This document shows, piece by piece, positions 1-6,311 of a stretch of DNA of 6,876 nucleotides (positions are counted from its first letter, which is position 1; each line of letters opens with the position of its first letter). The notes below the pieces were generated by a model, which ran no database searches, was not told the origin of the DNA, and saw nothing but the letters and a program-made list of their open reading frames with translations. Origin of the DNA: Flavobacteriales bacterium UBA2619 (GTDB lineage: Bacteria > Bacteroidota > Bacteroidia > Flavobacteriales_D > Sanyastnellaceae); NCBI GenBank assembly GCA_002339135.1, contig DDJR01000048.1, positions 137,765 to 144,640 on the forward strand. The letters are read 5' to 3'. Position numbers and translations under genes: made by a program.

Positions 1-180
1 ATACAGCATTTGCTTAACCGAAATACCGGTGCTTTTTATGGAAATTTTTCTCCTGAACACCCCATTCCTCCATTTTATATCGTGTCTAGCAGAGCGGGAA
101 TATCTCTTCAGGGTGTTGCTCTTAAAGGAACCGATTCAGGATCTGACGGGGCGCGAATTGTAATTACTTACAGTCATTAG
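1..180 (+). CDS. 3' end of an unidentified protein gene (possibly DUF4270-type lipoprotein), 5' truncated
   Basis: The frame beginning at base 1 is open for 59 codons and ends at TAG 178-180; the start lies outside the window. The visible C-terminus alternates hydrophobic and polar residues and ends in a strand-like RIVITYSH, preceded by a Gly/Ser/Asp-rich turn (GTDSGSDGA). That looks like the closing strands of a beta-sandwich or secreted beta-rich protein. In Bacteroidota the gene just before glmS is often a DUF4270 lipoprotein, which has beta-rich C-termini of this sort, so that is my best guess; it rests on synteny and general character, not on a diagnostic motif. Only 34 bases separate its stop from the glmS start, and no terminator is visible there, so co-transcription with glmS is likely. 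That it is a real coding end is fairly secure; the family is not. Confidence 0.6.
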   Translation: MQHLLNRNTGAFYGNFSPEHPIPPFYIVSSRAGISLQGVALKGTDSGSDGARIVITYSH

Positions 181-214
181 GTTAATTTCGCGCTGTAACT
201 TAATTTTATAAAAC

Positions 215-2074
215 ATGTGTGGGATTGTTGCTTATTTGGGGGTTAAACCCGCGTTGCCTATCGTTGTTGGAGGTCTGAAACGACTTGAATACCGGGGGTA
301 TGACAGCACAGGGGTTGCTCTAATTGAGTCTGATGGAAAAGGTGGTGATGAGCTCGTAATTAGAAAAAAGAAAGGCAAGGTCAGTGACCTTATGGACTAC
401 ATTGGCGAAGAAAAGCTCACGGGGAATGTTGCAATTGGTCACACACGTTGGGCGACACACGGGCCTCCGAATGACATCAATGCCCATCCGCACAGGGCTG
501 AATCGAACCGCATCGCCTTGGTTCACAACGGCATAATTGAAAATTATACCACCATAAAAGAAACATTGCACAACAGGGGTCACGCTTTGCTAAGCGATAC
601 CGACTCTGAGGTTTTGGTTCACCTCATAGAAGAAGTCATGAAAAGTGGTGGGCTGACTTTATTTGAAGCAGTAAGGACTGCGTTAAATCAAGTGGTCGGC
701 GCTTACGCCATCGTTGTGATCGACAAGGAAAATCCCACAACATTAATCGCGGCTCGAAAATCAAGCCCTCTGGTCATTGGGCTGGGTGAAGACGGGTCGT
801 TTTATGTGGCTTCTGACGCAACACCAATCATACCGTACACAAAAAATGTCGTCTACTTAAACGACGAAGAAATTGCATCGTTAGAACTGGACGGAGGTCT
901 TCGAATTAGAACGACTTCAAATGTAAAAATCACTCCTCAAATTCAAGCCTTGGAGTTGGAGATTGAATCGATTGAAAAAGGCGGATATGAACATTTTATG
1001 CTCAAAGAAATCTTTGAACAACCCAAATCTATTCGTGATTCTTTGCGGGGAAGGATTGATATAAAAAAAGGTGAAATTAGAATGTCGGGGGTGGATGACC
1101 ATTGGGAAAAATGGAACAATGCATCCCGAATCGTTATTCTCGCTTGCGGAACAAGCTGGCATGCGGGGTTGGTTGCGGAATATTTGTTTGAGGATTACAC
1201 CCGGATCCCCGTTGAGGTAGAGTATGCTTCGGAGTTCCGTTACAGAAACCCCATCGTTCGAGCAGATGACATCGTCATTGCCATCTCACAAAGTGGGGAA
1301 ACCGCCGACACCTTGGCTGCAATAAAAACAGCCAAAGATGCGGGGGCTCATGTTTTCAGTGTCTGCAATGTTGTGGGTTCAAGCATCTCGCGCGAATCAC
1401 ACAGTGGCGCATATACGCATGCCGGACCAGAAATAGGCGTTGCATCCACGAAGGCTTTTACCTCACAGATCTCTGTCCTAACCCTTATCGCGCTTCATGT
1501 TGGTGTAAAAAAGGGGCGGTTGCCGAAAGGAAGATTCCTCCGGTTGCTTAATGAGCTCAATGGAATTCCTGAGCTGGTTGAGTCTGTTCTGAAACAGGTT
1601 GATGTGATTTACGACGTCGCAGCAGAATTTACAGAGTCTAACAACGCGCTTTACCTGGGAAGAGGTTATCAATTCCCTGTAGCACTTGAAGGCGCTCTTA
1701 AATTAAAAGAAATTAGCTACATCCATGCTGAAGGATATCCTGCGGCTGAAATGAAACACGGCCCCATCGCATTGATCGACGAAAGCCTGCCTGTGATTTT
1801 TATCGCTCCGAAAGATGATGTTTATGAAAAAGTTGTAAGCAACATCCAAGAAGTAAAAGCAAGGGGAGGTCGTTTGGTTGTGGTGGTTACAGAGGGTGAC
1901 AAAGAGGCTTCTGCTCTTGCCGATTATGTGATCAAAGTCCCAAAATGTGCTCCATCTCTTTCTCCACTGTTGACCTCAATTCCTCTTCAACTCTTGAGTT
2001 ATAAAATCGCGGTGTTGCGCGGTTGCAATGTTGACCAGCCGAGAAATCTTGCAAAAAGCGTAACCGTGGAGTAG
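215..2074 (+). CDS. glmS: Glutamine--fructose-6-phosphate aminotransferase (isomerizing), GlmS
   Basis: Cytoplasmic enzyme converting fructose-6-phosphate and glutamine to glucosamine-6-phosphate and glutamate, the entry step to UDP-GlcNAc for peptidoglycan and LPS. The 619 residues are close to the E. coli length (609). The start is fixed by MCGIVAYLG: Cys2 becomes the N-terminal catalytic nucleophile after Met removal. The glutaminase domain (about 2-240) shows RGYDSTG 27-33, GHTRWATHG 75-83, HNGIIENY 104-111 and the glutamine-binding Asp130. Two SIS sugar-isomerase domains follow (about 295-430 and 465-605), with CGTSWHAG 311-318, SQSGET 358-363, and the isomerase residues Glu499, His515 and C-terminal Lys614, matching E. 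coli E488, H504 and K603. The end DQPRNLAKSVTVE is canonical. No Shine-Dalgarno sequence is seen, which is normal for Bacteroidota. A small extra charged segment lies near residues 38-52. I saw no obvious ribozyme-type leader in the 34-base gap upstream. Confidence 0.98.
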   Translation: MCGIVAYLGVKPALPIVVGGLKRLEYRGYDSTGVALIESDGKGGDELVIRKKKGKVSDLMDYIGEEKLTGNVAIGHTRWATHGPPNDINAHPHRAESNRIALVHNGIIENYTTIKETLHNRGHALLSDTDSEVLVHLIEEVMKSGGLTLFEAVRTALNQVVGAYAIVVIDKENPTTLIAARKSSPLVIGLGEDGSFYVASDATPIIPYTKNVVYLNDEEIASLELDGGLRIRTTSNVKITPQIQALELEIESIEKGGYEHFMLKEIFEQPKSIRDSLRGRIDIKKGEIRMSGVDDHWEKWNNASRIVILACGTSWHAGLVAEYLFEDYTRIPVEVEYASEFRYRNPIVRADDIVIAISQSGETADTLAAIKTAKDAGAHVFSVCNVVGSSISRESHSGAYTHAGPEIGVASTKAFTSQISVLTLIALHVGVKKGRLPKGRFLRLLNELNGIPELVESVLKQVDVIYDVAAEFTESNNALYLGRGYQFPVALEGALKLKEISYIHAEGYPAAEMKHGPIALIDESLPVIFIAPKDDVYEKVVSNIQEVKARGGRLVVVVTEGDKEASALADYVIKVPKCAPSLSPLLTSIPLQLLSYKIAVLRGCNVDQPRNLAKSVTVE

Positions 2075-2139
2075 ATACTTCTTTTTAGATTTGTTAAAAA
2101 CCCGTTTTTTCACTCAACAAAACTCTAGGCTTATCTATT

Positions 2140-2168
2140 TGATAATCAGTGTTTATCATTCTTTTTTT
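2140..2168 (+). terminator. glmS: Weak candidate intrinsic terminator for glmS
   Basis: The arms TGATAA (2140-2145) and TTATCA (2153-2158) pair perfectly over six bases around a seven-base loop, and are followed by TTC and seven T (2162-2168). The T run suits an intrinsic terminator, but the stem is short and nearly all A/T, far weaker than the one at 3133-3162. An even weaker A5/T6 pair lies upstream at 2096-2110. It lies 65 bases past the glmS stop. Confidence 0.3.
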
Positions 2169-2188
2169 GCGTTATTAACAATTGATGA

Positions 2189-2200
2189 GTGAATGTTCAC
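2189..2200. repeat. Short palindrome, operator-like
   Basis: GTGAA and TTCAC form a perfect inverted repeat around a two-base centre, 77 bases before the barrel gene start. TTCAC recurs singly at 2231-2235. The size and symmetry would suit a dimeric regulator, but a 10-base match can arise by chance in 200 bases, and no regulator gene is nearby. Confidence 0.15.
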
Positions 2201-2276
2201 AACGTTTCAATGGCTGTTCTTAAGAAAGTATTCACGTACTTGCACTTTTAAATCTGAAACCTAAATTAATCAGGAC

Positions 2277-3110
2277 ATGAAAAAACTAATGTTCACACTT
2301 GCGATTTGTTCGCTTGTTGTCACTAGCGCCCAAGCGCAAAAGCAGTTGGGCGGAGAGCACAACATCGAGTTAAATCTAACACCATTTGGCAACAGCCCTA
2401 TTGGTGGAACGACAATCAAGTACCGTAATTTCTTAGATGATGACGCGGCATTCCGTCTTTCTTTAACTGTCGGTTCTTCTTCTGACACTTACGCTTACTT
2501 TCAAGAAGGCGAAGCTTTGGGAGATCCTGTTAGTCCTCAGCTTAACTTAGAGTCGTCTACAACATTGTTTGGTATTGCTCCAGGTTACGAAATGCATTTT
2601 GACGGTACAGACAACCTGAGTCCATACTTCGGTGTTGAGGCTTACTACATGATGGGTAGCCGTTCTGATAAAATGGAGATGTGGGGACCCAACGACCTAG
2701 ACAACGTGGGACAGCCTGATGTATACATCGTTTGGGACCTTACAAACAAGCAAGCATACAGCTCGATGGGTTTAAACCTTATTTTCGGTGCTGACTACTA
2801 CTTCTCTGATGCTATTTACGTAGGTTTTGAAGCAGGACTTGGTTTCGGAACAACTTCTTTCGGAAACCACGAAATTGGAACAAGCGACTTAACTGCGTTT
2901 AACATCCAGTTTAACGGTGCTTTTGACCCAACTACAGCTGGTGCTGAAGTTGCTGATAGCTTTGTGGGTGAACTTCCTTTCAACGTTGTTGAAGGCGAAA
3001 TCTTCTATGATTACTACGACCAAGGATATGTTGCGCCGAACCATGTATCCAACACTACAATTGGAAACGTATTCAATGCCGCACTGAGAGTAGGTTTCCT
3101 ATTCGACTAA
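2277..3110 (+). CDS. Outer-membrane beta-barrel protein with signal peptide, function unknown
   Basis: A 277-residue exported protein. Residues 1-20 form a Sec signal peptide: Lys2-Lys3, a hydrophobic core about 4-16, and an AQA site at 18-20 before Gln21. The mature chain has alternating amphipathic strands and aromatic girdles joined by Asp/Asn/Gly-rich turns, for example HNIELNLTPFG 28-38, FRLSLTVGS 59-67, LSPYFGVEAYYMMG 114-127, SSMGLNLIFGADYYF 162-176, AIYVGFEAGLGFG 179-191 and a closing strand 267-277 (NAALRVGFLFD). This fits a small outer-membrane barrel of perhaps 8-10 strands; the strand count is an estimate. The start has AGGA at 2272-2275 just before the ATG and gives the signal peptide directly. 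Codons look biased (CGT for three of four visible Arg, many AAC, GGT), suggesting high expression. It has its own strong terminator. Ligand or role is not evident; it is not a TonB receptor or OmpA-domain protein. Confidence 0.85.
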   Translation: MKKLMFTLAICSLVVTSAQAQKQLGGEHNIELNLTPFGNSPIGGTTIKYRNFLDDDAAFRLSLTVGSSSDTYAYFQEGEALGDPVSPQLNLESSTTLFGIAPGYEMHFDGTDNLSPYFGVEAYYMMGSRSDKMEMWGPNDLDNVGQPDVYIVWDLTNKQAYSSMGLNLIFGADYYFSDAIYVGFEAGLGFGTTSFGNHEIGTSDLTAFNIQFNGAFDPTTAGAEVADSFVGELPFNVVEGEIFYDYYDQGYVAPNHVSNTTIGNVFNAALRVGFLFD

Positions 3111-3132
3111 GACTACAATTGTTATTATTGTT

Positions 3133-3162
3133 AAAAGGCATCCCTATGGGGGTGCCTTTTTT
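3133..3162 (+). terminator. Strong Rho-independent terminator of the barrel gene
   Basis: The left arm 3133-3144 (AAAAGGCATCCC) pairs with the right arm 3149-3160 over 12 positions with one T-G wobble. The loop is TATG, and the T run is 3157-3162. It begins 22 bases after the barrel stop. The reverse strand also ends in TTTT after the stem, so the hairpin may partly stop transcripts coming leftward from the histidine kinase side. Confidence 0.88.
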
Positions 3163-3173
3163 GTTACCTTGTC

Positions 3174-3953
3174 ATGATGGATTCATCTATACAAGTGAGT
3201 GTGTTTTGGTCTAAACGTGAGTATCGAGTTGAACACACTCAACCCACAGATATTAGCATTCCCCTTCGAGACCCTAGGTTGGGTGAAGGACCTGCAGCAT
3301 GGTATGTTGGAAGGCCTCGCTTTGACGTTGTTGAAGGTGATGGGTTTGTTGGCAGCGTCGCCAGAGGTGGAGCTGTAAATTTTACGGATGTGTATTTCAA
3401 CCCGCATGGTCATGGCACCCACACAGAATGCTTGGGACACATTACCAAGGAAGCGGAATCTGTGAACAACATCAAACTGCCCCTTGTTCTTCCCTGCTTG
3501 TTGCACACAATCGCTCCTTCCGATGTGAATGGTGATTCCGTCATCACAGTTGAGCATTTGCCAGGTGGTGCCTCTTCGAATGACATGTTGCCTCGGGCAA
3601 TGATCATTAGAACACTCCCAAATGATGACAAGAAGAAAAGCAAAGATTGGGCCAACACGAATCCGACGTTTCTGGATTCAGAGTTTACAAAAAAACTCGT
3701 TCAAAGAGGTGTAGAGCACCTTCTTGTTGATCTGCCTTCTGTAGATAAAGAGATCGATGGAGGTTCTCTTCTTAGCCACAGAGCGTTTTTTAAGGTGCCT
3801 GAGGCGCCTCGCGCTGGAGCAACGATTACCGAGTTTGTTTTTATCCCAAGTGACGTAAAAGACGGCCTGTATGCTCTGAACCTACAAATTGCTCCTTTTG
3901 ACCTTGATGCGTCGCCAAGTCGACCCGTTATCTACCCACTTTCGGCAATTTAA
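3174..3953 (+). CDS. Cyclase-family (kynurenine formamidase-like) metal-dependent hydrolase
   Basis: A 259-residue cytoplasmic protein with no signal peptide, of a length typical for the PF04199 cyclase/arylformamidase family. Members use a metal to hydrolyse amide or ester bonds (kynurenine formamidase, isatin hydrolase) or act in polyketide cyclisation. Features seen: PTDISIPL near 24-31; a His-rich metal site NPHGHGTHTECLGH 76-89 with H78, H80, H83, E85 and H89; a second motif VDLPSVD 185-191; H202-R203; and the family-like C-terminal part (TITEFVFI 217-224, GLYALNLQIAPFDLDASP 231-248). The metal motif differs from the usual HxGTHxDxPxH: Glu for Asp and Leu for Pro. The ATG at 3174 is followed directly by another at 3177; no further Met occurs until residue 138, so the start is one of these two. 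No Shine-Dalgarno is visible, and the start is 11 bases past a terminator. The 3' end overlaps the convergent kinase gene. The substrate cannot be told. Confidence 0.85.
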   Translation: MMDSSIQVSVFWSKREYRVEHTQPTDISIPLRDPRLGEGPAAWYVGRPRFDVVEGDGFVGSVARGGAVNFTDVYFNPHGHGTHTECLGHITKEAESVNNIKLPLVLPCLLHTIAPSDVNGDSVITVEHLPGGASSNDMLPRAMIIRTLPNDDKKKSKDWANTNPTFLDSEFTKKLVQRGVEHLLVDLPSVDKEIDGGSLLSHRAFFKVPEAPRAGATITEFVFIPSDVKDGLYALNLQIAPFDLDASPSRPVIYPLSAI

Positions 3954-5367
3954 CTGTAAAGACTGCACCCGATCCTTCCTCAGATTGGACAGAGACCTCA
4001 CCGCTGGTTTGTTCAACGATGCTCTTTACCATGGCCAGCCCCAATCCCAAACCATGTGTTTTTGTTGTGAACCGCGGCTCGAATATGCGCTCTAACTTTT
4101 CTTTAGAGATCCCCAAACCGTGGTCTGTCACAGTCACAACAGCATGCTTTTCGTCCTCTAAAATTTCAATCAGAACCTGGCTTTGAGACCCCGAGTCATA
4201 CACAGAGTCTAGCGCATTTGCAATGAGGTTGTTAAACACCCTAATTAATCTGCTTGAATCTCCTTCAACACATACGTTTTTTGCAGTTGTCTCTACGCAA
4301 ACATTGGTGTCTCCGTATAAACCTGCAGCGTTTGTAACGACTTCGATTAAATCAACATGGTGTATTTCTGCTTCTCGTACGACAGCCATGAGCGCAAAAT
4401 CTTCTGCGATGCCAGCTAAAACATCGATTTGAGCAACTGCCGTAGATGAAAAGTTCTTGATCCTCACAGGGAAATCTTCAGCGTTGTCATCCCAGGCCCT
4501 TTCGAGTTGTTGAATCCCCAGTCTTAGTGGTGTTAGCGGGTTTTTTATCTCATGTGCGACCTGCTGAGCCATTTCTCTCCATGCGCCTTCCCTTTCGTCT
4601 TTGGCGCGACTGATGAGGCTTTCTCTTAATTTCTCTAGCAGTGAGTTGTACTCCATCACCAATTCACCTATCTCATCTTTCCATTTGTGCTCAACTGAAG
4701 AGCTTTCGCTTAATGGGTCAACTTTTGACATCTCTAACTTCAGTTTTGCCAACGGCCTTACAATTGAGCTCACCAATAGATAAGCAATTGCCATCGCGCC
4801 GAAGAACAGAAAGAAATACACTGGGGCCAACCTGTCTAGAAAAGGGCGAATTCCTCCCTGATTTAAAGGGCGTGGTTTGTAGCGAGCATTCGCAACAAAC
4901 AATGGAGTGTTGGATTGATTGACGACCATCCAGTAAACCCGGGTTACCTCATTCAATCCGTCTCTTTCATTCACAACGAACCTGTCGCCGAGCAGTGAAA
5001 GTTTTGAAACAAGAGAGTCGCTTAAAACCAATTCCGGCTGAGTCCTCTCTTCAGTAAACGTAGCTGAGGTCGTGATTAAAATTCCGTCTGGACGGTAAAG
5101 GCTTAACACCAACCCATGCACATCGGCCAATTCACAAATGTGGTCCGTAAATAACGTTGAGATGCTGTCTTTAGGTAAATCGCCTCCTTGCCTGGAGATG
5201 ACATAATCTATGCTCCTTGCGAGAGCGGCTTCTTTTCGAAGCAACCGTTGGTCGTTGTAAGCTATTTCTTGCTTGTTGGAATAGTCGAACGCAACAACAG
5301 CCGTAGACAATAGCGAAACGATCACCACGACAAGCATCCCCAGAAAAATTCGCAATCTTAATCCCAT
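3928..5367 (-). CDS. NtrY-like membrane sensor histidine kinase
   Basis: A 479-residue inner-membrane sensor kinase. TM1 spans about 6-27 and TM2 about 182-203, enclosing a periplasmic sensor of about 150 residues; GLVLSLYRPDGILITT 85-100 resembles a Cache/PDC-type strand pair. A HAMP-like linker (about 200-255) follows. The H-box AHEIKNPLTPLRLG 271-284 carries phospho-acceptor His272, of the form seen in NtrY-type kinases. The ATPase domain has the N-box FNNLIANALDS 378-388 (Asn380, Asn384), G1 DHGLGI 415-420, F-box IFEPRFTTK 428-436 and G2 HGLGLGLAMVK 438-448, so it appears catalytically intact. No receiver domain is fused and no response regulator lies within the window. It follows atpG on the same strand after 51 bases and may be a distal member of that operon or have its own promoter. 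Its last 26 coding bases overlap the convergent cyclase gene. The signal is unknown; NtrY likeness does not prove a nitrogen role. Confidence 0.93.
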   Translation of the reverse strand: MGLRLRIFLGMLVVVIVSLLSTAVVAFDYSNKQEIAYNDQRLLRKEAALARSIDYVISRQGGDLPKDSISTLFTDHICELADVHGLVLSLYRPDGILITTSATFTEERTQPELVLSDSLVSKLSLLGDRFVVNERDGLNEVTRVYWMVVNQSNTPLFVANARYKPRPLNQGGIRPFLDRLAPVYFFLFFGAMAIAYLLVSSIVRPLAKLKLEMSKVDPLSESSSVEHKWKDEIGELVMEYNSLLEKLRESLISRAKDEREGAWREMAQQVAHEIKNPLTPLRLGIQQLERAWDDNAEDFPVRIKNFSSTAVAQIDVLAGIAEDFALMAVVREAEIHHVDLIEVVTNAAGLYGDTNVCVETTAKNVCVEGDSSRLIRVFNNLIANALDSVYDSGSQSQVLIEILEDEKHAVVTVTDHGLGISKEKLERIFEPRFTTKTHGLGLGLAMVKSIVEQTSGEVSVQSEEGSGAVFTVKLPKVGR

Positions 5368-5418
5368 GTGGGAAAGCTAACAGCTAAAACCAAGCCAAAA
5401 AAACAATCTGCTGTTTAA

Positions 5419-6309
5419 TTATCCTCCGAGAGCTTCAGAACCGGCAACAATTTCAAGGATTTCAGTCGTAATAGACGTCTGACGTGCTTTGTTGTAAGAT
5501 ATTTTTAATTCTTGCAACAAGTCTCCTGCATTTTCTGTTGCGGAGTGCATCGCTGTCATCCTGGCTCCATGCTCGGCAGCATTGCTGTCTAGAAGTGCTT
5601 TGTACAACTGAGTCTTGAGGGCACTGGGCAAGATGTTTTCAATAATCTCAGTGCGGTCTGGCTCAAAGATATAGTCGGTAGAGCTAGAGGTGTCCTCTTG
5701 AGAATCCGTGGTGGATTCTAAAATGGGCAAGAAATCTTCTCTGGTAGGTATCTGTACGGCTGCGTTTTTAAACTTGCTGTAAGCGACTTCAACTGAATCC
5801 CATTGCTTTGCAACAAAACCGTCCATGACTTTCTGAGCAATTTCTGAAGCTGCTTCAAAATTAAGGTTGTCAAAAATAGTGAGAGAAGCATCGCCAAAAC
5901 CATCCGCAAGTGTTTCACCGTTTCTCTCTAAAACTTCAAACGCTTTTTTACCAAGGGGAAGAACGACAACATTAGAACCGTTGTTCTTGTGCTTTAAAAT
6001 AGCGGAATTCGCCATCTTAATGGAGTTGTTGTTAAACGCACCACAAAGACCTCTGTTCGATGTAATCACGACGACCAGGGCTGTTTGGACTTTTCTTTCT
6101 TCTGAGAAAACACCTTCTGAAGAGTCCAGCGTGCTGCTAACATTCGTTAGAATTGACTGGATTTTTTCTGCATAAGGGCGCATGCGGGTTATCGCATCTT
6201 GAGCACGACGAAGTTTGGCCGCAGAGACCATTTTCATCGCAGACGTAATTTGCATTGTGTTCTGAACCGAACCGATGCGTTCTCTTACTTCTTTTAATCC
6301 TCCAGCCAT
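5419..6309 (-). CDS. atpG: F1F0 ATP synthase subunit gamma
   Basis: The central rotor shaft of F1, joining the alpha3-beta3 head to the c-ring at the membrane. The 296 residues fit the family (E. coli 287). The N-terminal helix shows MAGGLKEVRERIGSV 1-15 and TMQITSAMKMVSAAKLRRAQ 18-37. The Rossmann-like middle has TSNRGLCGAFN 83-93 (Asn85 where E. coli has Asp). The C-terminal helix carries EHGARMTAMHSATENA 246-261 and YNKARQTSITTEILEIVAG 272-290, both canonical, and the two end helices would form the coiled-coil shaft. An acidic Ser/Thr/Asp/Glu-rich stretch at about 199-213 precedes YIFEPD; I take it as a lineage-type surface loop. The start is 12 bases after the atpA stop, so the two are co-transcribed. 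The chain ends EALGG at TAA 5421-5419. No atpD or atpC follows, consistent with a split ATP synthase gene set as known in Bacteroidota. Confidence 0.98.
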   Translation of the reverse strand: MAGGLKEVRERIGSVQNTMQITSAMKMVSAAKLRRAQDAITRMRPYAEKIQSILTNVSSTLDSSEGVFSEERKVQTALVVVITSNRGLCGAFNNNSIKMANSAILKHKNNGSNVVVLPLGKKAFEVLERNGETLADGFGDASLTIFDNLNFEAASEIAQKVMDGFVAKQWDSVEVAYSKFKNAAVQIPTREDFLPILESTTDSQEDTSSSTDYIFEPDRTEIIENILPSALKTQLYKALLDSNAAEHGARMTAMHSATENAGDLLQELKISYNKARQTSITTEILEIVAGSEALGG

Positions 6310-6311
6310 AG

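Larger units (their letters stand above)
2075..2276. other. Intergenic region between glmS and the barrel gene with weak AT-rich hairpins
   Basis: This 202-base gap must hold the end of the glmS transcript and the promoter of the barrel gene. Visible elements are: an A5/T6 inverted pair around CCCG at 2096-2110; a TGATAA/TTATCA hairpin at 2140-2158 followed by a T run; a GTGAA-TG-TTCAC palindrome at 2189-2200; and one exact match to the Bacteroidota -7 box TAnnTTTG at 2086-2093 (TAGATTTG), with no TTTG at the usual -33 distance. A TTGCAC at 2240-2245 followed by TAAATT at 2262-2267 resembles a sigma70 layout of other phyla but is not the Bacteroidota consensus. The only small ORFs (such as ATG 2210 to TAA 2251) are not convincing. 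I cannot assign a promoter with confidence. Confidence 0.5.

Noticed and set aside
181..214. A glmS ribozyme riboswitch upstream of glmS
   Set aside because: The gap is only 34 bases, too short for that ribozyme, which is known mainly from Firmicutes; the bases upstream are coding.
320..1672. Open frames of 64-87 codons on the minus strand inside glmS
   Set aside because: They lie opposite a fully conserved enzyme gene, have no recognisable motifs and are explained by the codon pattern of glmS.
2210..2251. Thirteen-codon ORF in the glmS-barrel gap as a possible leader peptide
   Set aside because: No repeated codon for one amino acid, no attenuator hairpin next to it and no ribosome binding site.
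2277..2336. Lipoprotein signal (Cys11) in the barrel protein
   Set aside because: The residue before Cys is Ile, not Gly/Ala/Ser, and the Cys lies in the hydrophobic core; the AQA site at 18-20 is a better signal peptidase I site.
3183..3658. Minus-strand open frames of 82 and 124 codons within the cyclase gene
   Set aside because: They are antisense to a recognisable family protein and show no domain or signal features; chance open frames.
4223..4922. Plus-strand open frames of 60-93 codons opposite the kinase gene
   Set aside because: The kinase frame has every expected motif, and the opposite frames have composition typical of shadows.
5372..5399. Promoter for the kinase with TTTG (5399-5396) and TAGCTTTC (5379-5372) on the minus strand
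   Set aside because: The -7 box has a mismatch at its last base and the spacing (16) is at or below the usual range; too weak to list as a feature.
5718..6175. Open frames overlapping atpG on both strands (66 and 102 codons)
   Set aside because: atpG is canonical through this stretch; no independent coding evidence.
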